Positions 33,066-41,100 of a DNA stretch of 41,639 nucleotides are shown piece after piece. The position numbers were made by a program, and so were the translations under genes. The notes beneath the pieces are model-generated. The model had not been told where the DNA came from, made no database searches, and saw only the letters and a list, made by a program, of their open reading frames with translations. Source of the DNA: Dokdonella sp. (GTDB taxonomy: Bacteria; Pseudomonadota; Gammaproteobacteria; Xanthomonadales; Rhodanobacteraceae); contig JALOBC010000023.1 of assembly GCA_023228465.1 (NCBI GenBank), positions 1 to 41,639 of the forward strand. Reading direction: 5' to 3'. Position 1 is the stretch's first letter, and the number at the start of each line of letters is the position of its first letter.

Positions 33066-34642
33066 GCACTTCGCCGTCCCTGCCGCCGCGCGTCGGTGAG
33101 TACATGCACGCGCTCATGGTCGAACGCCTGCACCCGCTGCTGTTCACCTTCGGTGAGGGCTGGCAGTTGCAGGCCGTGCGTGGGGACGCCGCCTTCCATG
33201 GGGCCGACGCGGACGCGGGCGCGCGCATGGCCGAGATCATGCGCGACCTGTTTACCGGGCTGCCGACCGGGCAGGACCAGGGGCTGCCCTTCGTCGAGTT
33301 CGGCAACGCGCGCGCCGCGCATGTGCACCTGATCGCCGATGGCGAGCGCTTCCATGTGCTATTGCTGGATGCCGAAGACGAACACGCGCGCCAGCAGGTC
33401 CGGCAGCAGCTGGGTAACGAGGCGGCACTGGCCGGCCAGGCCAAGACCCGCGCGATCGATCGCCTGAAGGAGATCCGCGGCGAGCTGGAACGCCAGCGCG
33501 CCAGCCTGGCCGAAGCCAATGCCTTCAAGGGCGCACTCATTGCCACGCTCAGCCACGAATTCCGCACGCCGCTGACCTCGGTGTTCGGCTACCTGCACCT
33601 GCTCGAACGCCAGGTGGGCCCGGGCGCGGAGGCGCTGCCGGCCCTGCAGGCCATCCGCCGCAACGCCACGTACCTGCTGGCGCTGGCCGAGAACCTGCTT
33701 GCCTACGCGCGCGGCGCGGCGGACGCAGTGCCGCTGGATCCCAGCGCGATCGACCTGCTGGCGCTGGCCGCCGACGTGGAGGCGATGTTCCGTCCCCTGG
33801 CCGAGGACAAGGGGCTGGATTTTCGCATCGAATGCGCGCTCGGCGAGGCAACGACGGCGTTCCTGGATGGCGTGCGCCTGCGCCAGGTGCTCATCAACCT
33901 GCTGTCCAATGCGATCCGCTATACCGCCGCCGGCGCGGTCAGCGCCAGCCTGGCCTGGCGCGAGGGCCATTTGCACCTGCGCATCAGTGATACCGGCATC
34001 GGCATTTCCGATGATTTCCGCGAGCGCGTGTTCCAGCCATTCAATCGTGGTGCGCAGGACGGCAGCAAGGGCGCCGGGCTGGGCCTGAGCATCGTGCGCC
34101 GGCTGGTTGCGCAGATGCACGGCAAGCTGGAGCTCGAATCGCGCCTCGGCGCCGGCACCCGTTTCGACATCCAGCTGCCGGCCGAGCGCGCCGCCGCGCC
34201 CCGGCCGGCCGCGGCGCCGGCCCAGCCGGCCCGCGGCTGTCGCGGCGCCAGCGTACTGGTGGTGGATGACGACCCCGACATCGCGCAATTGCTCGAAGCC
34301 TTGCTGAGCGACCTTGGATGCCGGGTACGCCTGGCGAGCGACGCGGCCGGCGCCATCGACGAGGTCCTGCGCGAGGCGCCGGACCTGTTGCTGATCGACG
34401 TGCAGATGCCCGGGCTGTCCGGCAATGCCGCCGTATTCCGGCTGCGCAGCCGCGGCTATCGCGGGCGTATCGTGACGCTCTCGGCCACGGCCGCCAGTGC
34501 CGCGCGCGAGGCTGCCTTGCGCGCAGGGGCCGATCACTACCTCACCAAGCCGCTGGACATCGAGGCCTTCATCGGAGTGATGCAGCGCCTGCTGGGCGAG
34601 CGCGGCGCGACCCGCTCCGACGCGCCGCAGGTCAGGGCCTGA
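33062..34642 (+). CDS. Soluble hybrid histidine kinase with C-terminal receiver
   Basis: The 526-aa protein has an N-terminal domain (about 1-115) that I do not recognise and no membrane helix. A short coiled coil leads to HisKA with His165 (LSHEFRTPLTSVFGYLHLL), then HATPase_c (NLLSNAIRYT, DTGIGIS, GAGLGLSIV) and an Ala/Pro-rich linker. The receiver has Asp446 in LLLIDVQMPGLSG. Start is GTG 33062, inside the GTPase stop (GTGA). With the adjacent GTPase, the N-terminal domain may be where the GTPase acts. Its 3' end overlaps the convergent kinase gene by 11 bp. Confidence 0.92.
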   Translation: MSTSPSLPPRVGEYMHALMVERLHPLLFTFGEGWQLQAVRGDAAFHGADADAGARMAEIMRDLFTGLPTGQDQGLPFVEFGNARAAHVHLIADGERFHVLLLDAEDEHARQQVRQQLGNEAALAGQAKTRAIDRLKEIRGELERQRASLAEANAFKGALIATLSHEFRTPLTSVFGYLHLLERQVGPGAEALPALQAIRRNATYLLALAENLLAYARGAADAVPLDPSAIDLLALAADVEAMFRPLAEDKGLDFRIECALGEATTAFLDGVRLRQVLINLLSNAIRYTAAGAVSASLAWREGHLHLRISDTGIGISDDFRERVFQPFNRGAQDGSKGAGLGLSIVRRLVAQMHGKLELESRLGAGTRFDIQLPAERAAAPRPAAAPAQPARGCRGASVLVVDDDPDIAQLLEALLSDLGCRVRLASDAAGAIDEVLREAPDLLLIDVQMPGLSGNAAVFRLRSRGYRGRIVTLSATAASAAREAALRAGADHYLTKPLDIEAFIGVMQRLLGERGATRSDAPQVRA

Positions 34643-35489
34643 AGCGCGGGCCGCGGCGCAGCGCTCGCACTTCGCGTGCCGGCCCCAGCTCGAGGCACAG
34701 GTCGGCCCGCTCCGGCAGGCTGGCCAGGGCGTGGCGGCTGAGGCGCTCGTAATGCATCAGGAAGCGGCGCAGCGCGGCGTCATCGAGCGCCCGCGGCGCG
34801 TGGCGCGCGCGCAGCGCCTGTTCCTGTTCGGTACGCCAGCGGGCCACCACCTCGAAGTTGGGCGCGGCCAGCACGATCAAGTGCTCGAGCCGTCGCCACA
34901 GGCGCGCATACGGCCCGGCCAGCGCGGCATTGACTGCGCGTCGCCAGCGACCCTCTGCATCTTCGTCGCGTTCCAGTGCATTGATCGGCTGCATCAGCGC
35001 CGCCCGCGCCTGCGCCGGCACGCCTGCGCACCAGCCTTCCAGCACGATGAGATCCGGCGGCGCGCTCACCCGGCGCCAGCGCGAGGGTGGCCGGCGGGTG
35101 TCGCGGCCCTTGTCGAAACGCGGCAGGGCCAGCGGCTGCACGGGACGGACGCGCGGCAAGGCATCCAGCGCGTGCCGGAGCAGGTCGGTGTCATGCGTAC
35201 CCGGCACGCCCCGGGTGGCGAACAGCGGATGCAGAGTGCGGGCCAGCTCCGCGCGCTCGCGGCGCCCGAGATAGAAGTCATCCAGTGACAACACCTGCAC
35301 GCGCACGCCGCGCCGCGCCAGGGCGCGTCGAAGCTGCCCGGCAAGCCGCGTCTTGCCGCTGCCCTGCAGGCCGCTCACGCCGATGCACGGCGGCCGCTGC
35401 GCAGCGGCCATGGCTTCGAGCAGAAAGTCGCCCACGGCAGCGACGGTCGCGCGGTCCCAGCCGGGCTGCGTGCTAGCATCCTGTCGCAT
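34632..35489 (-). CDS. P-loop kinase, D-glycerate 3-kinase-like (COG4240)
   Basis: The 285-aa product has Walker A GVSGLQGSGKT at about 38-48, LSLDDFYLGRRER, the strongly conserved HPLFATRGVPGTHD and LPRFDKGRDTRRPP. These define the plant-type glycerate kinase/COG4240 group. Activity on D-glycerate is likely but not proven. ATG 35489 is chosen because the N-terminal helix WDRATVAAVGDFL precedes the P-loop. GTG 35435 or ATG 35411 are internal alternatives. The chosen start codon shares the palindrome CATG with the divergent pdxH start. Confidence 0.86.
   Translation of the reverse strand: MRQDASTQPGWDRATVAAVGDFLLEAMAAAQRPPCIGVSGLQGSGKTRLAGQLRRALARRGVRVQVLSLDDFYLGRRERAELARTLHPLFATRGVPGTHDTDLLRHALDALPRVRPVQPLALPRFDKGRDTRRPPSRWRRVSAPPDLIVLEGWCAGVPAQARAALMQPINALERDEDAEGRWRRAVNAALAGPYARLWRRLEHLIVLAAPNFEVVARWRTEQEQALRARHAPRALDDAALRRFLMHYERLSRHALASLPERADLCLELGPAREVRALRRGPRFRP
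35471..35479 (+). promoter_or_regulatory. Extended -10 TGCTAGCAT before pdxH
   Basis: TAGCAT ends 8 nt before the pdxH ATG at 35488, and no Shine-Dalgarno is present, so the transcript is probably leaderless. The element lies inside the first codons of the divergent kinase gene. Confidence 0.5.
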
Positions 35490-36105
35490 GACCCACCCTG
35501 CCACGGCGGCATCCTCCGCACTCTATCAGGAAGCCCTCACGCGCTTTGCCGCGCTGCTCGAACAGGCCCGCGCGGCGGGTGATCCGGAGCCCACCGCCAT
35601 GACGCTGGCCACCGGCGTGGGCGAGCGCGTCTCGGCACGCGTGGTGCTGCTCAAGGGCGTGGACGAGCGCGGTTTCCGCTTCTTCACCAACTACACCAGC
35701 GACAAGGGCGCGCAGCTTGCCGCGCATCCGCGTGCGGCGCTGTGCTTCCACTGGAAGACCCTGGGCGAAGCAGGCGTGCAGGTGCGCGTGGAAGGCGCTG
35801 TGGAACGGCTGTCTGGCGAGGAATCGGATGCCTATTTCGCCACCCGGCCGCGTGGCAGCCAGTTGGGCGCCTGGGCCTCCCTGCAGTCGCAGCCGCTGCC
35901 CGCGCGTGCCGCCTTCGAGGCGCGCCTGGATGAAGTCGAACGGCGCTACGCCGGTTCGCCGGTGCCGCGACCGCCGCACTGGGGCGGGTTCGTGGTCGTG
36001 CCCGAACGCATCGAGTTCTGGCAGGGCGCCACCTTCCGCCTGCACGAGCGTCACCTGTACCTGTGCGAGGCGGGCGTGTGGCGGCAGGAGATGCTGTATC
36101 CATAG
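35488..36105 (+). CDS. pdxH: Pyridoxamine/pyridoxine 5'-phosphate oxidase
   Basis: This FMN enzyme makes pyridoxal 5'-phosphate. The 205-aa protein has the FMN-binding segments ARVVLLKGVDERGFRFFTNY and SDKGAQLAAHPRAALCFHW, the RPRGSQLGAWAS motif, and the C-terminal PLP/substrate strand WGGFVVVPERIEFWQG with RLHER. The end (VWRQEMLYP) replaces the usual RL-x-P but keeps the Trp. Length is near the E. coli enzyme (218). Confidence 0.96.
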   Translation: MTHPATAASSALYQEALTRFAALLEQARAAGDPEPTAMTLATGVGERVSARVVLLKGVDERGFRFFTNYTSDKGAQLAAHPRAALCFHWKTLGEAGVQVRVEGAVERLSGEESDAYFATRPRGSQLGAWASLQSQPLPARAAFEARLDEVERRYAGSPVPRPPHWGGFVVVPERIEFWQGATFRLHERHLYLCEAGVWRQEMLYP

Positions 36106-36271
36106 CCGCGCGGTGCGCAGGCCGTTGCGGCCCGGCCGAGGACTGCACGCCGCGGCGGGCGGTGCGCGCAGAGTGGATGCCGATCGTCACGTGCGCGGCC
36201 TGTGGCGGCTGCCTGGCACCTGTGCGGGCGCCACGCCGGCCGCGTTGCGTCCGGCCAGTCGGACCCTCGCG

Positions 36272-36850
36272 CTAGCTGCCTTGTGCCAGGCGCATGCCGA
36301 GATCCAGCACCGGTGCGACCAGCAGCACGCGCGCCAGCAGCACGATCAGCCACGCGCCGAGCGGGGACAGGTCCAGGCCACCGATCGGCGGCAGGATGCG
36401 GCGCAGCGGCATCAGCACTGGTTCGGTGAGCTGAAAGACCAGTGGGACGACCGGGTTGGAGCGCTCCAGGCTGACGAAGCTCAGCAGCACGCGCACGAGG
36501 ATCAGGCCAAGGTAGAGCACCAGGACGAAATCGGCGAGGTCGGCGAGCGCCATCACCGCCAGGCCGAGCACGCCCAGGCCCTGGCCGGCGAGCGTGTAAA
36601 GCAGGGCAAGCTTGATCGCGCTGAGCAGCCAGGCCAGCAGGATGCCGGCAAGGTCGAGGTTGCGCCAGGCCGGAATGATCTTGCGCAGCGGCATCAAGAC
36701 CGGATTGGTCAGCTTGTAGAGGAACTGGCAGATCGGGTTGTAGAAGTTGGCGCGTACGCACTGCAGCAGGACGCGCAGGATGACCAGCGCGATCAGCGCA
36801 CCGAAGGTAAAGTCGATCAGGAGCTGACCGGCGTTGGCGAGATAGCTCAT
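36272..36850 (-). CDS. YggT-family integral membrane protein
   Basis: The 192-aa protein contains two YGGT repeats, each with the signature NP-x(3-8)-F-x-LT-x-PVLMPLRKI/RRI-P (about residues 38-62 and 131-156), separated by hydrophobic helices. YggT proteins are inner-membrane proteins linked in other bacteria to osmotic tolerance. Here it follows proC by 72 bp on the same strand, the frequent proC-yggT arrangement. Confidence 0.94.
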   Translation of the reverse strand: MSYLANAGQLLIDFTFGALIALVILRVLLQCVRANFYNPICQFLYKLTNPVLMPLRKIIPAWRNLDLAGILLAWLLSAIKLALLYTLAGQGLGVLGLAVMALADLADFVLVLYLGLILVRVLLSFVSLERSNPVVPLVFQLTEPVLMPLRRILPPIGGLDLSPLGAWLIVLLARVLLVAPVLDLGMRLAQGS

Positions 36851-36922
36851 CGAAGAGGCTCGTCGAATGTGCTGGGCGGGCGTGGGAACGGATGGGCGCA
36901 GTAAGGGTGGTGCGGCCGGTGC

Positions 36923-37774
36923 TCAGGAAAACTGCTCGGACAGTTGCGCGCCGCGTCGGGTGGCGGCGGTGACGGCGTTGGCGACCAGTTCGCGCAGGCC
37001 GCCGTGGATGAACACGTCCAGTGCGGCGGCGGTGGTGCCGCCCGGCGAGGTCACGCGCTGGCGCAGTTCGGCGGGCGGCTCGCCCTCCTCGGTGAGCATG
37101 CGCCCGGCACCAAGGCAGGTCTGCGTGGCGAGCGCCCGTGCGATGTCGCGCGGCAGGCCCTGGGCGACGGCGGCCTCTTCCAGCGCTTCGACCAGCAGGA
37201 AGAAATAGGCCGGCCCGGAACCGGACAGGGCCGTGACGGTATCCATCAGGGCCTCGCGCTCGATCCACACGATGCTGCCGGCGGCGCCGAGCAGGCCGGC
37301 CGCCCGTTCGCGCTGCGCGGGCGTCACCCGGGCATTGGCGATGAGGCCACTGGCACCGGCGCCGATCAGGGCCGGCGTATTCGGCATGACACGCACGATC
37401 GGCAGGTCCGCACCCAGCCAGCTCGCCAGCTGGTCGAGGCGGATACCGGCAGCAATCGAAATCACCAGCGGTTGCGCCGCGACGACGACCGGAGCGATCT
37501 CGGCGCATACGCCCTTCATGATCTGCGGCTTGATCGCCAGCAGCAGGGTGCCCGCGCCTTGCGCGGCTTCCCGCGCGGTCGCATGGGCGGTGATGGCAAA
37601 GTCGCGTACCAGTGCTTCGCGCGTGGTGGCATTGGGCTCGGCGACGCTGATCGACGCTGCTGCGCACCCGCCCCGCAGGGCCGCGGCGACCAGGCTGCGC
37701 GCCATGTTGCCACCGCCGATGAAGGCCAGGCGTTCATCACCGCGAGGCTGGCGGGTTTCGGTGCTGGAAACCAT
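36923..37774 (-). CDS. proC: Pyrroline-5-carboxylate reductase
   Basis: This is the last step of proline synthesis (NAD(P)H dependent). The 283-aa protein has the Rossmann start LAFIGGGNMARSL, LLAIKPQIMKGV, the RVMPNTPALIGAGASGL segment, and the ALSGSGPAYFFL plus SPGGTTAAAL active-site motifs. ATG 37774 with AAGGG upstream fits; the frame's further extension is not family-like. The N-terminus has about 14 extra residues before the first strand. Confidence 0.96.
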   Translation of the reverse strand: MVSSTETRQPRGDERLAFIGGGNMARSLVAAALRGGCAAASISVAEPNATTREALVRDFAITAHATAREAAQGAGTLLLAIKPQIMKGVCAEIAPVVVAAQPLVISIAAGIRLDQLASWLGADLPIVRVMPNTPALIGAGASGLIANARVTPAQRERAAGLLGAAGSIVWIEREALMDTVTALSGSGPAYFFLLVEALEEAAVAQGLPRDIARALATQTCLGAGRMLTEEGEPPAELRQRVTSPGGTTAAALDVFIHGGLRELVANAVTAATRRGAQLSEQFS

Positions 37775-37803
37775 GATCTCACCCTTGGGGAAACACGCCG
37801 GCA

Positions 37804-37812
37804 AGCATAGCA
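37804..37812 (-). promoter_or_regulatory. Extended -10 TGCTATGCT before proC
   Basis: The hexamer TATGCT with TG-n extension lies 29 nt before ATG 37774, leaving about 22 nt of leader that contains the AAGGG ribosome-binding site. Confidence 0.45.
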
Positions 37813-37952
37813 AGGCTGCTGCAGCGCGGCTTGACCCGACCGGCCCATGCATCTAGTTTCGCGCCTTTCGCGTCAAGCGATCCTGGGGACATCATCGTTT
37901 GGGCCATGCCTGCCGGGTCGGCGGCCTGACGTACCGTACGCACGCATCTGGC

Positions 37953-37974
37953 CGCGCGCCCATCGGCGCGCGGA
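37953..37974. other. Perfect hairpin in the proC-metalloprotease intergenic region
   Basis: CCGCGCGCC-catc-GGCGCGCGG is a perfect 9-bp stem with a tetraloop in the 348-bp gap between divergent genes. A short palindrome CGTAC-c-GTACG lies at 37931-37941. These may be operator or 5'-leader structures for the metalloprotease gene. I see no gene in the gap. Confidence 0.4.
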
Positions 37975-38122
37975 TGCGCGCGTGAGGTGGGCAGCAGCGG
38001 CATTCCGCCGAGGACGCCCGGGCAGGACGCCTGTTCGGTTCCGGGGTTGCGGGAGCGCAGCCCAGGGTCGCGCTGCCGGACCGGCGCCTCATTCGTTTGC
38101 AGACAGTCTTGGGGGATTTTCG

Positions 38123-41100
38123 ATGTTCGCATCTTGCAGGAAGGTTCTTGGGTGCCGTCGGCTGGTGGTGCTGGCCCTGGGCGTGATGTTCGCGTGGGCC
38201 GGGTTCGTTCCGCACGCACAAGCCATCCAGCCGGCCGATCCGGGCCAGGGGCCCAGCGGCGTGCTCGCCAGCGGCGCGAGCCCCCTGATGAACGCCGCCG
38301 AACTTGAGGTGGCGCCTTCCTTCGAAGCGCCGCAGGGGCTGCAGGCGATGGCGGCGGGGCATCCGGGCATCGCGCATTTCCTGCAACGCCACCCGGGTTC
38401 GTGGACGGTGACCTGGGACCGCCGCAACGATCGCCCCAACCTGATCCAGGGTAGCGGCATCGCGCTGGTGCCCGGCAGCGGCAATCGCCTGACGATGGCC
38501 TCGCTTGGCCTGGCGCCCGGCGCGACGGTGGATCTGGCGACCGTGGAAACCCTGTTGCGCGATTTCATCACGGCCAACGAGGCCTTCTTACAGGTCCGCG
38601 GACTGGAGTTGCGCCTCGATCCCGAGGCCAGCATTCCGTATGGCGATGGTTCCACGCACTGGTTCATCGAGCTCGAGCAGTATGCGGGTGGCGTGCGCGT
38701 GGATGGCGCGCAGCTCTTCTTCCGCCTCTCGCACGGCAACATCGTGCAGTTCGGCGCAGAGAAGGTCGCGCCGGTGCTGATCGATACGCGCCCTTCGATC
38801 GATCGCCAGGCGGCGTTTCGCAGTGTCTGGACGGAACTTGGCTTCGCGCCCGAGGTACAGATCACCGAGACGCTGGAGCCCGGCGAGCTTATCCTGCTGC
38901 CGGCGGCGCTGGCCGGTGAGCAGCCGGGGCAACCCTACACCGGCATGGCGGGCGCCGGATACGAACATCGCCTGGCCTGGCGCTTCGTGTTCCGCGTGAG
39001 TGGCAGCGACGCCACCTGGGAAGTGCGCTTCGATGCCCACCGCGGCCAGATCATCGGCTTGCGCAACCTGACGGTGAATGCACAGGCGACCGTCACCGGC
39101 GGAATCTATCCGACCACCAACACGGATCCTGAGATCGTCGTGCCGATGCCGTTCCTCGCGGTCAGCAACGGCGGCGCGAAGGTTACCGATGCACTGGGCA
39201 TGTACGACTACACCGGCGGTACGGCAAGCACCGCGCTGGACGGCAAGTACTTCAAGATGAGTGACGGCTGTGGTGGCATCTCGCTGTCCAACGCGATCGA
39301 CGGCAATCTTGCCTTTGGCATCAGCGGGGGTACCGACTGCACCACGCCGGGCGTGGGCGGGGTCGGCAACACGCACGCCTCGCGCACCGGCTTCTACCAC
39401 CTCACCAACATCAACCGGAAGGCGGCGACCTTCCATCCGGGCAATTCCTGGCTGGCCAGCAAGGTCACCGCCAACATGAACATCAACGACCAGTGCAACG
39501 CGAGCTGGGACGGCACGTCGATGAACTTCTTCAAGTCCGGCGGCGGCTGCTCGAACACCGGCGAGCTGGCTGCCGTGTTCCTGCACGAGTGGGGCCACGG
39601 CATGGACACCAACACCGGCGGCGCGGCCAGCGAGAACGGCAGTGGCGAGGCGGTGGGCGACACCTTTGCCTTCCTCGAAACCCGTGACGCCTGCATCGGC
39701 AAGAACTTCAGGCCGGGCGTGCCCTGCTACAACTGCGATGCGAGCTGTACCGGCGTGCGCGATGTCGCCGCCTTCAGCACGCTCGGGGCGGCGGTGGTCG
39801 CCAGGCCATCGACAGTCACCCATGACGGCGGCATCAACTGCGATCGCTTCGCCTGCCCGTACTACCAGAGCGGAATCTGGCCCTACATGGGTCCGATGGG
39901 ATACGAAGGGCACTGCGAGAGCTACATCGCCGGGTCGGCGAACTGGGATCTCGCCCAGTCGCTGGTCGGCGCCTGGGGCACCGAACAGGGCTACGCGCAG
40001 ATGGACAAGATCTGGTACGGCTCCCTGGTGCCGTCCAAGAGCGCCTATCGCGTTGCCTCGGGCGGGCAGTGCAATGCGAGCGCCAGCGTGGACGGCTGCG
40101 GTTCGAACAACTGGTACACCGTGTTCCTTGCTGCCGACGATGACGATGGCAACCTCGCCAACGGTACGCCCAACGCCTGCCGCATCTGGGATGCCTTCAA
40201 CGCGCATGGCATCGCCTGCGGCGCGCGTCCCGCCTGCAGTCCGGTCGCCGCCGGGTTCTTGCTCGAGATCACGCCAGCCAGCGGCGCGGTGTGCGCACCG
40301 GGCAACACCAGTTACACCGTGGCCACGCTGGCGACCGGCCTGCCGCCGCTCAGCAACCCGATCACGCTTTCCGCCAGCGGGCTGCCGGCCGGCGTCACGG
40401 CGAGCTTTGCGCCGAACCCGGTCACGCCCGGGAGCAGCAGCACGCTGACTGTGAACGTCGGCGGCGCGGCTGCGGCGGGGAACTACGCGATCACGGTGAA
40501 TGGCCAGGCCAGCGGAGCCGACAATCAGAGCGCCGGCACCAGCCTGACCGTGTCCAACGGTGTGCCGCCCGCGCCTGCGCTGGCCACGCCGGCCAATGGC
40601 GCCGTGGGCGTGGCGCCCGTGGCTGCGCTGGCGTGGAATGCCAGCAGCGGCGCGTCCTCGTATGCCGTGGAGGTAGCCAGCGATGCCGGCTTCAGCAACG
40701 TCGTTGCCAGCCAGTCCGGCATCGTCGGCACCAGCGCCACATTCAACCTGGGCACCTCCACCACCTATTACTGGCGCGCCCGAGCCGAAAGCCTGTGCGG
40801 TACGAGCCCGGCGTCGGCTGCCTGGAGCTTTACCACCGCGGCAGCGCCGTTCCCCCATCCCTATTGCAGCGTGTCCTTCCCCAGTGCCGTCGAACCCATC
40901 ACGCGGGTCGTGTTTGCCGGCATAGACAACACCAGTCCGGCCGCCGTGAATGGCAGCCCGGCACTGGAAGACTTCACCGCCATCAGCGGCAACGTCATGC
41001 CAGGCGCCACCCTGCCGATCAGCGTCGAGGGCAACACGGCGGGGGACTTCACGACGAAGATCCGCGCCTACATCGACTGGAACCAGGATGGCGACTTCAC

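Noticed and set aside
36051-37667. 538-aa minus-strand open frame across yggT and proC
   Set aside because: It overlaps two well-supported genes in another frame and has Arg/Ala-rich random composition.
1045-38125. Similar strings CTGGGGGATTTTTG (about 1056) and CTTGGGGGATTTTCG (about 38108)
   Set aside because: The second is the ribosome-binding site of the metalloprotease; the first has no gene after it. Probably chance.
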